A stretch of 64,000 nucleotides of DNA from Cannabis sativa (Eukaryota > Streptophyta > Magnoliopsida > Rosales > Cannabaceae), in assembly GCF_029168945.1 (NCBI RefSeq), contig NC_083609.1:186001-250000 (forward strand), read 5' to 3'. A program made the position numbers and the translations under genes. Under the pieces are notes generated by a model, which did no database searches, had not been told where the DNA came from, and saw only the letters and a list, made by a program, of their open reading frames with translations. Of this stretch, positions 13,231-24,458 are shown piece by piece. Positions within the stretch are counted from its first letter, which is position 1; each line of letters starts with the position of its first letter.

Positions 13231-15228
13231 TTTCAAAAGAGGAATCTTTTTCTCACCCAAAAAATGCTACCGCTTTAGGAGCTTTAAACGAAAATGGCAG
13301 TGAAAAGTGGGATCATGGAGACATGGGGGGAGAAAAGGGTAAGTCAGGAAATCAAAAGAAAATGGGATTGAGTGTAAAGATACACGAGTTTCAGAGAAAA
13401 CCCAGAAAGGAAAGTTTCAATCTTTAGCTATTAAAAAGAATAAAAAACTGAACTTTAAGAGAGGGAGAGAGAAAGGGGGATCAAGATTGTGGAAGAAACC
13501 CAAAAAGAAAGAAGAGCTTCCCACCCACCTAGGATACCCAGTGTTTAAGCAGAGACTGAAAAAGTTGGCTGTGAATAGAGAGAGAGATGTAGATATTGAG
13601 CCGTTGAATAAAGGAAACATGAGAGGGGTATAATGGGAAATAAAGCATGAGAAAAATCGGTACTTAAGCGAAAAGGACAAAGTTCTTATTTTTCTCTTTA
13701 AAGCATAGTTTTAGTAGTTGGAGATGTTCGTGTATGAAATTACGAAAAAGCCCTCTGAGGTCATTTTCCACAATAAAACAACCGTTGAACACAAACTATT
13801 TACGAATATTAACTCTTTTTAAAGACAAAGTCTTGACTCTAACATCACATCAAACCCTACGTTACTACAATTTTGTCTAAACTCTAAAACTATTACAAGT
13901 AAATACTAAATAAATACCATGAAAATCTACATATTTTATTTGTTTAGTAGTCGACCATCAAACCCGTACGTAGATTACTACAACTTTGTCTAAACTCTAA
14001 AATAATTTACATGTAAATGCTAAATATCCCCAAGTATATTAGAATTAATCTAAATTATCAGTGTCTAATACCGTAAAAGATAATATATTGTTATTGGTTC
14101 AATATGAAATTTTACATAATTTTATTTCATAAATAAAATAAAAAATTATTAACGGCTTACTCTTAGTCATATCGGTATGATGTTAAACACTTTAATTAAG
14201 GTGCTTAATAGTTTATATTTCATGTTAAGTATAATTATAGTGTTATTATTTGTTTTTTATGGTAAAGAAGTTGCACACTTATTTTTATGAATATTTTGAG
14301 TCACAGATTAAAAATAGATGTAGAAATTATTTGTATGTAGTGTGCTTAAATGTACTATTGTAACATGCATATATATAATTATTTTTTTAAACAAATAATA
14401 GTTTAATCAATATTTCCAACCATGTATTATATAAGAAAATTCGATTGACAAATAATATATTAATATTTTAAAACTTAAGCAAGTCCTAGGATGCTGGTGT
14501 GGTGCCCTAGCTACCCTCTCAATTTATTAATTATTATTTTCATAATATAATTTCGTTTATATTTTAGTGATTTATTATTCTAGGGTATGTTTGGTTAGAA
14601 AGAAAAATGGAATAGAATTTAGTATAGAAACTAAAATTTAGTTCAGAACAATATCATAATTAACAAACGACTACTAATGAAAAAGAAAAAATAGAAGGAA
14701 ATAAGTTATAAAAGTAAAGAATAATAATTAATAGTTCACTAAAAAAACCATATATATAGATATAATAGTAAAAATAATAATAAATTAATTAAGATATAAA
14801 TTATTTTTTTTTATAGTAAGAATAAAAATATTTGTGATAAGGAAAGAAACTTGAAAAAAATAGCAAAATAAATAAGTTGGTTGGGATTTATTTATTTATT
14901 TATTATTGAAGGTATAGGATTAGGTGTATATATCCAATTTTATGAAGAAAATAAACAAAAACTTTAGCCTAAACTTACAGCTATTTTTTCTATTCTTTAT
15001 TTATTTATGTTTTTTATTTTTGTATGGCTAAACTACAAGTAATTAATTCGACTTGTTGGTTTCGTTTGGTATAATTAAAGTTATTTTAATGTGTTTAGTA
15101 GGGGCATTGCTAATGCATAATCATCAATTTTGCTCTTTAATTTAACATTAATTTTTTCAAAATAATTAATAATAAGTTAGTATACAAAAACAAACAATAA
15201 GTTACTTCATGCAAAGGTAAGTTAATTA
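13231..15228. other. CIP7-like promoter/5' UTR and AT-rich spacer
   Basis: 13231-13700 should hold the CIP7-like 5' UTR and proximal promoter, with GA-rich stretches. 13700-15228 is AT-rich. Near 13846-13985 there are two similar copies of a short stretch ('acgttactacaattttgtctaaactctaaaa' type), a probable small repeat. I see no gene. Confidence 0.5.
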
Positions 15229-15634
15229 TTTTATTTAGGGTAATTAGTAATTTTCCCTCCGAACTTTGACATGTACTAAATCGTGTCCCCTATACTTTTT
15301 TGGCCGTTAAAAATTCCCTCCGAACTATTGAGATTGTTAAATTTAAGGACTTTTGTCTAATTTTAGTAAAAAAATTCTAACATGGATAAAAGTTCAAGGA
15401 GCATGATTTAGTACATATCAAAGTTTGGGGCATAATTTGGTAGATATCAAAGTCTGAGGAGCATGGTGTGACAATCAGTAGTCCTGTGATCCGTAAGGGG
15501 AAACACCGGGTAAGCTGTGCAATCCCACACCGCCTGGGGAAGGTCAAGTGGGATGATTCTGAGACTGTGTAGGTATGGGATTACACAGTTGAAGAGAGCT
15601 TAAATGGATTGATTGGTACTACCTATGTCAACAA

Positions 15635-15750
15635 GGTGCATCTTGTTTTTCGGTAGCCCATCTCGAAAGAACTCCACAGTTAAGCGTGCTTGGCTTGGAG
15701 CAATTTCAAGGATGGGTGACCTCCTGGGAAGTTTTCCCAGGATGCGTGTG
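15635..15750 (+). other. 5S rRNA-derived segment in Cassandra 5' LTR
   Basis: Recognisable 5S rRNA sequence of about 116 nt, including the internal promoter elements AGTTAAGCGTGCTTGG (box A) and GGATGGGTGACCTCC (intermediate element/box C). It is diverged from functional 5S, so it is annotated as an LTR component and not as an rRNA gene. A pol III promoter function is known for the family but unproven here. Confidence 0.85.
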
Positions 15751-16139
15751 AGTGAGGACAAAGCACACTGGAAACACTCGTGTTGGTCTGTAGGGTGAGT
15801 CATCAATCCATGAAGCAGCCAGAGTGACGAACTCGTGTATAAGAGCCATTAGTCCGTGGGTGTAAGGACCCAATGGAGGCTTGAAGCGGGGACGTTACAA
15901 ATGGTATCAGAGCCTTGACCCAGCCGGAAATGTGGTCGACGAGGACGTCGGACCCCGTAAGGGGGGGTGATTGTGACAATCAGTAGTCCCGTGATCCGTA
16001 AGGGGAAACACCGGGTAAGCTGTGCAATCCCACACCGCCTGGGGAAGGTCAAGTGGGATGATTCTGAGAATGTGTAGGTATGGGATTACACAGTTGAAGA
16101 GAGCTTAAATGGATTGATTGGTACTACCTATGTCAACAA

Positions 16140-16255
16140 GGTGCATCTTGTTTTTCGGTAGCCCATCTCGAAAGAACTCCACAGTTAAGCGTGCTTGGCT
16201 TGGAGCAATTTCAAGGATGGGTGACCTCCTGGGAAGTTTTCCCAGGATGCGTGTG
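16140..16255 (+). other. 5S rRNA-derived segment in Cassandra 3' LTR
   Basis: Same 5S-derived block as in the 5' LTR, exactly 505 bp downstream and identical over this stretch. Confidence 0.85.
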
Positions 16256-16955
16256 AGTGAGGACAAAGCACACTGGAAACACTCGTGTTGGTCTGTAGGG
16301 TGAGTCATCAATCCATGAAGCAGCCAGAGTGACGAACTCGTGTATAAGAGCCATTAGTCCGTGGGTGTAAGGACCCAATGGAGGCTTGAAGCGGGGACGT
16401 TACACATGGTTTAGTACATAAACAATCACTAAAACAGTAGAATTGAATGAAATTAGACAAAAGTCCTTAAATTTAATAATCTCAATTGTTCGGGGGAATT
16501 TTTAACGGTCAAAAAATTTCAAAAGACACGATTTAATACATGTTAAAGTTCAGACAGAAAAATCACTAATTAGCCTTTTATTTATTAGCTAACTAATTAA
16601 TAATTAATTATTTAGTCTTTCTTACTCATAGATTATATTTCGTAGTAGCTATATATAATAATACAGCAACGATTATGATTTAATTGCAATTAATTAATAA
16701 TATTGTTGGGGCTAGGGTAGCTAGCTAGTACTATTAATATTGATTTATATATAAATGTAATTACTTGTTAATTTTTAAAAAATAATTAAGAGAAAAATGT
16801 GAGGTCCACACGCTAATGATTTTATGAGAGAGATGTTAATAAAAATAATTAGTAAAGTCATTAATTGTTGGGCCTCCTACCCAACCTAATTATTATGCAA
16901 GCTTTATATAATAAATTAAAAAAGAAATTAATATATATATATTTCTATAATATTA

Positions 16956-17345
16956 CACTACAAAAAATGAGATTTTTGCTGAGCGTATTTTTGTATTAGA
17001 ATAAAAATTAGGTATTATATGGGTGAAACAACATTTACTTTTGCTAGCAAAGAGGATTAACAAATCTGAGTTGGTATTAAAATTTTTACCAGTGTAAAAT
17101 GAAAAGTGTTGACAAAAATAACTTTTCCTAGTACATCTACGCGCTAGTAGAAAGTATTATGAGAGAGGGTTTTACACAGCTTCTTATGCCAGCACAAATA
17201 TAAATTGCGCTAGTAAAAATACGTTTTGCAGCAAAAATATGTGCTAGTAAAATAATGACATTTTTGTCAGTAAAAATATGTGCTGGGTAAAAATAACTTT
17301 TGCTAGCACATTAATGAATTGTTCTGGCAAAAATATAATTTTTTA
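16956..17345. mobile_element. CACTA-type transposon end remnant
   Basis: It starts CACTACAAAAAATGAGATTTTTGC, close to the CACTACAA(G)AAA terminus of plant CACTA elements. This is followed by repeated subterminal units of the form GCTAGTAAAAATA / GCAAAAATATGTGCTAGTA. I did not find the opposite terminus, so this is a fragment or a degenerate non-autonomous copy. Confidence 0.5.
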
Positions 17346-17382
17346 TGTGTTAATTAAGCAAAAAGTATATATGATATGAATT

Positions 17383-17530
17383 CATCATGGTTTGATTAAT
17401 ATAGATGCAACTTTGTTTGAGGAGGGTTGAAGTTATGGTTTGGGGTTAGTGACTCGGAATACTTATGGCATGCTTATTGAAGGTTATTTTTGCTTGGTAA
17501 TGTCCTTCGTTTAAGAATGTAAAAATTTAT
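17383..17530 (+). pseudogene. LINE RNase H-like domain remnant
   Basis: The translation reads INIDATLFEEG-stop-SYGLGLVTRNTYGM, the opening strands of the plant non-LTR retrotransposon RNase H (RVT_3) domain, with an in-frame stop. Short, decayed fragment. Confidence 0.5.
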
Positions 17531-17939
17531 TTGCAAACTTGAGAAATATTTTTTTTTTTATTAAGTGATCAACTAATGTAGTAGCTTGTAGTTTTGCTAA
17601 AGTTGTTATCTTATACCTTGGTTGTTATTTTAGTTTGGAATTTGTTCTAACTGAGTTGTTACTTACGATAGAAATTAATGCTTATAAATAAAATTGATTT
17701 TCCATTAAAAAAATTCCATATTTCAAAATATTCATGATCATTAGGTTACATATTAATCTGTCAAGAGAGAGAACAATTTGATTGAGCCTGCATACAATCA
17801 AATTTTTGGCACATGAATGGAGCAGTACTAGAAACACACTACTATGAATCAATTGTGATAAAAGCAACCAAAATACCATATTGTGTCTGTCAAAGATTGA
17901 CAATACACTAACTTAAATAACAAAATAAAAAAACACAGC

Positions 17940-18120
17940 CAAGATCTCCACCTCTACCAAACCCGAATTGCCACCCCAATCCCACAGCCAACCTTGGAGA
18001 GTCCTGAATCAACAAACATATCTAACCTTTTAGACGAGAAATCCCGCTCCATTAGAGGTAATTCCCTGTGAGGCGCTATCTCCATGAAAAAAAATGTGTA
18101 TTCCTATTTAAAAAACTAAA
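17940..18120 (-). pseudogene. Possible LINE RNase H-like remnant
   Basis: The minus strand reads RLDMFVDSGLSKVGCGIGVAIRVW, resembling the first strands of an RVT_3 RNase H domain. It is broken on both sides. It lies directly upstream of the copia insertion. Confidence 0.35.
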
Positions 18121-18223
18121 TTGAAAGTTCAAACATTTGCAACAGAATATTAAATTAAACCATATTTTTGACACTATTATTCATATAAAAATTTTAAACT
18201 AATAAAATACTTACTATTGTAAC

Positions 18224-18940
18224 TGTTGAAATTAAATCCATCTAAGTCTTTTCTTAACCATAAGTCGGTTACATGAAAAGCAACTTGCACATCTACAACA
18301 ACCTAAATACAGTTACAAATAAAAGATCCTAACTACCATAACAGAAATAGAAGATATACCTGCCAGCTCATCTATCCTAGACCAGTTTTCTGATCCTTTT
18401 TCCCAAAGATAAAAGGCGCTTCGGTCTCATTTTTGGGCAGATCTGAATACTAGAGAGAAAGAGAGAACCTGTAATTGCTCTGAGTTCAATGATAAGAACT
18501 CAGAGTTGAGAAAAAGAGAGAAAGAGTGAGAATTCTGTGTGTAGAGAGAGATAGAAGTAGAAACCAGAGAGAAATACATAGCAGTAAAGAATCGAAGTCT
18601 TACCAGTTGTTCTTGTAGCTGGAAGCTTCATGAAATACTGTGTTTGATTCTCTTCTTCCCTAACTCACTTCTGCATAACCTTTCTCTCTAATTTTGAACT
18701 GTGCATGCATGAACTTTGATCTAACCCTATTTGTTCGTAGCTAAGAAAACTTGATCACCTTTCTTGCTTTAATTTTGGTAAAGTTAAATTGGTTTTCAAT
18801 TGAATGCATGGTGTCAAAAATTGGTGTGTGATACGTGGACAGATTGTGTCCACTTGCTGAATTGTTAAAGGTCAAGATTGACCTTGTGTCTTGTGTGTGA
18901 AAGTTGACTTGTGTAGGGATAAGATTGTAAAATCCCAACA
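18224..18940 (+). repeat. Copia 5' LTR
   Basis: 717-bp LTR, TG...CA, near identical to the 3' LTR except for a roughly 100-bp deletion after 'gcttcatgaa', a 4-bp indel and a few substitutions. Confidence 0.9.
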
Positions 18941-19055
18941 GTGGTATCAGAGCAAGGTTTCTTGCTAAAGAAAGTCAACCCAAGAAGATCAAGAAAGCTA
19001 GTCAAAGCTGGAAGAACTTGATCCACAGCAAGGAGATTTCCAAATTCAGGATTTT

Positions 19056-20470
19056 GTGGACATTCCCTTGAATGATCCAATTGAAAACTCTCTAACTCAA
19101 TACTCTATTTCAGATTTCATTAAAATGAGTAATATCAAATTAGACATTGATAGATTTGATGGTTCTGGTGATTACAGGATTTGGAGGAGAAAAATCAGAT
19201 CACTTTTGGCACAACAAAAACTGCTAAGAGTTCTTGAAGAACCAATTGAATGGCCAGAAGGCACTTCAAGAATCCAGCAAGAAGAACTTCTGGAAACAGC
19301 AACAGGGATAATAATTTTTAATTTGTCTGATGCAATTATCAGACTTGTGGACAAAGAAGAGACCCCAGCCAAGATTTGGAGGAAATTGGAAGAACAATTC
19401 CAACAGAAGTCTCTCACCAACAAAATCTTCTTGAAAGAAAGAATTTTTGGTTTCAAGATGAGTCCAACTAAGTCCCTGGATCAGAACTTAGATGAGTTCT
19501 TGAGGATGCACATTGAGTTAGCAAACTCAGGTGAAAATGAGGCTTTGAGTGATGAAAATCAAGCCATCATTATCTTGAATTCACTCCCTGATTCTTACAG
19601 AGAAGTGAAAACTGCCATTAAATATGGTAGGACTGAAATAACATTGGATGAGGTCATTTCTGCTTTAAAATCTAAGGATTTGGAAATGAAAAATGAGAAG
19701 TCAGGGAACTCTCATGGTGAATTAAATTTCAGTCAAGGAAAGAGTAAATTCAAGAAGACTCCCTACAGGAGTAGGAGTCAAAACCATGGACCTAACAAAG
19801 GTTCTAACCATGGAAGGGGAAGGTCTCAATCTAAAGGGCCTAAAGACTCAAATGGATGCTTTCATTGTGGAAGAGTAGGTCATATGAGGAAGGATTGCTA
19901 CTACTGGAAAAGAAGTAACAAAAACAGAAGTGATAGTCAAGAACAGTCAGATAATCACAGATCTGACTACCACTCAAACAGAAATAAAAATCAGCAAGAA
20001 GCTAATTACACAGATGGATATGAGAGTGGGGAACTATATGTTGCTGCATCATCTTTTAAAGATGATTGGATCATAGACTCTGGGTGTACTTTTCACATGA
20101 CTAACAGTAAAAGTTTTCTTACTGATTTCAGGGCATCAACTGGGGGAAAAGTCATACTTGGAAACAACCAATCATGCAACATTGAAGGCTCTGGAACACT
20201 TAGTTTCAAAATGTTTGATGGAGTAATCAGATCACTCACAGGGGTCAGGTATGTCCCTAATTTAGCTAGAAATCTTATTTCTATAAGTGTTCTAGATGAC
20301 ATGGGTATTGTGAGTAAAATTCAGGCAGGTACAATAAGATTAAGCAAGGGATCTATGACTATCATAAAGGGTTACAAACATGAAGGATTGTACTACCTAC
20401 AAGGAGAACCAGTAACTCAATGCAACAACTCAGTGGCCATTTCAACTGATGACAAAAGGCAGTCCTATGG
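19056..20470 (+). pseudogene. Copia gag-protease
   Basis: Open frame from 19056 (an alternative Met at 19125 starts MSNIKLDIDRFDG) to the inversion breakpoint at about 20470. It has a gag domain (UBN2-like), a CCHC zinc knuckle CFHCGRVGHMRKDC, and an aspartic protease with the plant copia active site DDWIIDSGCTFHMT. The frame then runs into inverted sequence and stops at 20612, so the polyprotein is cut before the integrase. Confidence 0.9.
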
Positions 20471-21805
20471 TCTTCTGATTAGGATCCATGTCTTGTTCTT
20501 CTTTAGGGAAACCATTTCTTCATCCATAGCACCATGCCATTTCTTAGCATCTTTTCCAGAAATTGCCTCTTCATATGAATTTGGTTCTGACAAACTTGTA
20601 GCACCTAGGTAAGCATAGGCCAAGACTTCTTCCCATACATTTAACATGTATTTCTGATTTGGCTTTGGAATTCTTCTTGCCCTATCCCTTGCAAGTTGAT
20701 AGTCTTCAAGAGCTTCAGTTTCTGTATGTTGTTCAGTGTCAGGTTCCACCTGATTAGTGTCAACATTCAATTCTGGACTCCCTTGATCTTGAATATCAGG
20801 TTCCACCTGATTTGTATCAGGTTCAGGGACATTGTGTTCCACCTGATTGGTGCCAGGTGTTTGATTTTGACTCAACACTTGGTAATCAACTTTTGTACCT
20901 GCATTGTTAGGCTGTAAAGGAGTTTCTGCACTAGATAAATTGTTAGTAACACAAGGAAATTCATCTTCCTTAAAAATAACATCTCTACTATTAATAGTTT
21001 TAAGACCAGGTTTAGATTTTACCCACAGCCTGTATCCCTTAGTGCCTTCTGGATAGCCTAAAAATATGCATTTTAGAGCTCTAGACTCTAATTTTCCCAC
21101 ACTTTGGTGTGCATAAGCTGCACAGCCAAAGACTTTCAAATTTGACAAATCTGGAGGTTTTCCAGACCACACTTCCTCTGGTGTCTTGTAATCAATAGCA
21201 CTGGCTGGACATCTATTGATTACATAGGCTGCAGTCATCACAGCTTCTCCCCAAAATGCTTTGGCAAGTCCAGATTGCAGTAACAAGCATCTGACTTTGT
21301 CCATCAAAGTCCTATTCATTCTTTCAGCAACTCCATTTTGCTGAGGAGTGAGTCTGACAGTTCTATGTCTTTGAACCCCTACTTCTTTGCAATAGCTGTC
21401 AAAAATATCATTACAGAACTCCAAACCATTGTCAGTTCTAAGATGCTTAAGTTTGTAATCAGTGATATTTTCCATCAAGGTTTTCCATTGAACAAATCTA
21501 CTAAATGCATCATTTTTATTTTTAAGTAGAAAAATCCAAACTTTCCTAGAGTGATCATCCACTATAGACATGAAATAGGCATTACCTCCATGTGTTAGAG
21601 TCTTTTCAGGACCCCATAAGTCAGAATGTACATATTCTAGAGGGTGTTTAGTTTTGTGTATACCTGTCTTGAATTTTAGTCTATGGTGTTTTCCCAAAAT
21701 GCATGATTCACAAAAATCAAGTTTTCCCACCTTGTCTCTGCCTAGTAGGTTTTGCTCACTCATTACTTGCAATCCTTTTTCACTGAGATGCCCTAGCCTT
21801 CTGTG
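20471..21805 (-). pseudogene. Copia integrase block, inverted within the element
   Basis: On the minus strand this segment encodes the GAG-pre-integrase His/Cys region (RRLGHLSEKG ... CESCILGKHH) and the integrase core with its D, D and E motifs (HSDLWGP, LRTDNGLEF, QQNGVAERMNR). It then enters the region leading to reverse transcriptase (MDEEMVSLKKNKTW). It is a single open frame of about 440 codons. Gag and RT around it are on the plus strand. The best-fitting breakpoints give a block of 1335 bp, a multiple of three, and put the broken protein ends back in register on the RT side. Confidence 0.9.
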
Positions 21806-22519
21806 CCTAAAGGAAGGAGCATCATTGCTTGTAAATGGTTATTCAAACACAAGGAAGGGAGAACTGAGAATGACCCTATAAGATACAAGGCTAGGCTTGT
21901 GGCTAAGGACTTCACACAAAAGGAGGGACTAGACTTTACAGAAATCTTTTCACCAGTGGTTAAGTACAAAACAATTCGAATCATGCTTGGACTTGCTGTC
22001 CAATATGACTTAGAAGTGGATCAAATGGATGTCACCACTGCCTTTTTGCATGGGGAATTAGAAGAGGACATACTAATGGAACAACCTAAAGGATACATTG
22101 AGAAAGGAAAAGAAGACTATGTTTGCAAATTGGTAAAGTCCCTATATGGATTGAAACAATCCCCAAGGCAATGGAATAAAAGATTTGATGAATTCATGCA
22201 CAAAAGGGGATTTCAGAGAAGCTATTATGACTCTTGCCTATACTACAAGGGTAGTGATATTAAAGAAGCAATCTACTTACTTTTGTATGTAGATGATATG
22301 CTTATAATAAGCAAAAAAAGAGCCAAGGTAGAACTCATGAAGAGTTGGTTAAAATCAGAGTTTGAAATGAAAGACCTTGGAGTTGCTTCTAAGATCCTTG
22401 GGATAAATATCAAAAGAAACAGAAGCAAAGGGCTACTGGTTTTAGACCAAGAGGATTACATCAAGAAAATCATAGAGAAGTTCTCTATGGGAGATTCAAA
22501 AATCACTAAACGTTTATGA
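21806..22519 (+). pseudogene. Copia reverse transcriptase
   Basis: Plus-strand RT domain beginning KGRSIIACKWLFKHKEG, with DQMDVTTAFLHGEL, the SLYGLKQSPRQWN segment and the catalytic YVDDM box. It ends at a TGA at 22517-22519. It is detached from gag-protease by the inverted integrase block. Confidence 0.9.
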
Positions 22520-23260
22520 CAAACCAAGACATCCTATGCAAAGACCAATGTCCTAAAACCCAAGCGAGAAAAGGAAGAAATGAGTGAGGTGCCTTATTCA
22601 AATGTCGTAGGGTCTATTATGTATCTAATGGTCCGCACTGTACTCGACTTAGCTTACTCAATTAGTGTATTGAGTAAATACATGTCAAATCCAGGGAGAG
22701 AACATTGGAAAGCTATGAAATGGGTATTCAGATATTTAATTGGTACTAAAAGAGTTGGTTTAAAATTCTTGAGACAAAATAGCAACAACACCATTGAAGG
22801 TTACAGTGATGCTGATTTTGTCGGGGACGTGGATAGCAGAAAATCAACTTCACTTACTATTTCCTACTAGGAGGAAAATGTGTAAGTTTGGAGAGTTCAA
22901 CTACAACCCGTAGTGGCCTTATCCACTACCGAAGCCGAATATGTAGCAACTACGAAGCAATAAAAGAGGCTATATGGATTAAAGGGCTTATGAATGATCT
23001 AAACCTATTAGACGAAATCCTATAGTCTACTCGCATACCAAAGCCGCATACACCTTTGTAAAAACCCTATGTTCCATGACGTAACAAAGCACATAGAGAT
23101 CAAGTACCACTTCATCAGAGATAAAGTGACACAAGAAGAAATAAAAATTGAGAAAGTACCAACGAGAGGAAAATCCACTGACATTGGCACTAAAATCCTA
23201 AACCTGGGCAAATTCAAGCATTGCATGGATTTGCTAGGTATGGGCAGTGATGATTAATCA
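22520..23260 (+). pseudogene. Copia RNase H region, decayed
   Basis: Fragments of the copia RNase H in more than one frame: 22580-22870 (SDADFVGDVDSRKST), then LSTTEAEYVATT near 22925, then 23069-23257 (HDVTKHIEIKYHFIRD, PTRGKSTDIGTK). Several stops and frameshifts separate them, in contrast with the intact gag and RT frames. Confidence 0.8.
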
Positions 23261-23346
23261 CTGCCACATGAGTTAGGACCCTCAGAAAAGACATTAACGA
23301 CACTCAACTATGGTTAGAAAAGCCCTAGATGGATTGAGGTGGAATT

Positions 23347-24165
23347 TGTTGAAATTAAATCCATCTAAGTCTTTTCTTAACCATAAGTCGGTTACATGAA
23401 AAGCAACTTGCACATCTACAACAACCTAAATACAGTTACAAATAAAAGATCCTAACTACCATAACAGAAATAGAAGATATACCTGCCAGCTCATCTATCC
23501 TAGACCAGTTTTCTGATCCTTTTTCCCAAAGAAAGATAAAAGGCGCTTCGGTCTCATTTTTTGGGCGTATCCGAATACTAGAGAGAAAGAGAGAACGTAA
23601 TTGCTTCCGAGTTCAATGATAAGAACTCAGAGTTGAGAAAAAGAGAGAAAGAGTGAGAATTCTGTGTGTAGAGAGAGATAGAAGTAGAAACCAGAGAGAA
23701 ATACATAGCAGTAAAGAATCGAAGTCTTACCAGTTGTTCTTGTAGCTGGAAGCTTCATGAAAGCTTGTACTGGATCTGAATTTGATAGTGCAAGGGCTTA
23801 GCTTTTTTGAGGCGAGCTCAAGAGGACTACCCCATCAACTCAGGGGGAACCTCTATAAAATACTGTGTTTGATTCTCTTCTTCCCTAACTCACTTCTGCA
23901 TAACCTTTCTCTCTAATTTTGAACTGTGCATGCATGAACTTTGATCTAACCCTATTTGTTCGTAGCTAAGAAAACTTGATCACCTTTCTTGCTTTAATTT
24001 TGGTAAAGTTAAATTGGTTTTCAATTGAATGCATGGTGTCAAAAATTGGTGTGTGATACGTGGACAGATTGTGTCCACTTGCTGAATTGTTAAAGGTCAA
24101 GATTGACCTTGTGTCTTGTGTGTGAAAGTTGACTTGTGTAGGGATAAGATTGTAAAATCCCAACA
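23347..24165 (+). repeat. Copia 3' LTR
   Basis: 819-bp LTR, TGTTGAAATT...CCCAACA, preceded by a purine-rich tract (ATTGAGGTGGAA) and followed by the target duplication GTAAC. Confidence 0.9.
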
Positions 24166-24170
24166 GTAAC

Positions 24171-24458
24171 TATAATATATAATTATATAAAAGAAAAAAA
24201 AACTATATATATTTGAATATGCACACACTTCAACAAGTGGTAGAGGGAATAATAATAATAGAGATAGATATATACAAAAGAATGTAAAAGCCAAATAATG
24301 ACCAGAGTGATGCAGGCAGAGTAATAATGTATACAAATTAAATGTATAATTATATAGAATAAATTACTGAAAAGTATGTATATTTTTGTAAGTAAAATAT
24401 TTTTTTGTTCCCTAAACGCAAGTTTAGTCTGCCTTAACTCAAATCTAAACCCGTCCTG
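24171..24458. other. AT-rich spacer, ENTH gene 3' flank
   Basis: Short AT-rich stretch that should contain the ENTH gene 3' UTR. Nothing else is recognised. Confidence 0.4.

Larger units (their letters stand above)
15467..16404 (+). mobile_element. Complete Cassandra TRIM retrotransposon
   Basis: Two 433-bp LTRs (15467-15899 and 15972-16404) begin TGTGACAATC and end GTTACA, and differ at only two visible positions. The internal region is just 72 bp. It has a primer-binding site TGGTATCAGAGC at 15902-15913 (complementary to initiator tRNA-Met) and a purine-rich tract GTAAGGGGGGGTGAT just before the second LTR. Each LTR contains a 5S rRNA-derived block, the hallmark of Cassandra. The 5-bp target duplication CATGG is at 15462-15466 and 16405-16409. 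It is non-autonomous with no protein-coding capacity. The near-identical LTRs imply a recent insertion into the older MITE. Confidence 0.95.
15238..16575. mobile_element. Mutator-like MITE with long terminal inverted repeats, split by Cassandra
   Basis: The two arms, 15238-about 15461 and 16410-16575, are inverted repeats of each other over about 125 bp, with ends GGGTAATTAGTAATTTT and the reverse complement of the right end GGCTAATTAGTGATTTT. They are bounded by a perfect 9-bp direct repeat TTTTATTTA (15229-15237 and 16576-16584). Long inverted termini plus a 9-bp duplication fit a Mutator-type non-autonomous element. Without the Cassandra insert it is about 395 bp. It has no coding capacity. 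Related fragments lie at 54.0-54.7 kb. Confidence 0.75.
18224..24165 (+). mobile_element. Ty1/copia LTR retrotransposon, internally rearranged
   Basis: The 5' LTR is 18224-18940 (717 bp) and the 3' LTR 23347-24165 (819 bp); both begin TGTTGAAATT and end CCCAACA. A 5-bp target duplication GTAAC lies at 18219-18223 and 24166-24170. The primer-binding site TGGTATCAGAGC is at 18942-18953 (initiator tRNA-Met). The internal order is gag-protease (+), integrase (inverted, -), reverse transcriptase (+), RNase H (+), which is the copia order apart from the inversion. About 100 bp present in the 3' LTR (about 23761-23858) is missing from the 5' LTR. The RNase H end is broken by stops and frameshifts. 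The element cannot be autonomous. Confidence 0.93.

Noticed and set aside
15635..15750. Functional 5S rRNA gene
   Set aside because: Sequence is diverged from 5S, sits inside an LTR, and occurs exactly once per LTR.
15613..16303. Two identical 61-codon frames and their antisense partners
   Set aside because: They lie in the two Cassandra LTRs over the 5S-derived block; the duplication is the LTR pair, not duplicated genes.
18942..18953. tRNA gene fragment
   Set aside because: The 12-mer is a retrotransposon primer-binding site; no cloverleaf surrounds it.
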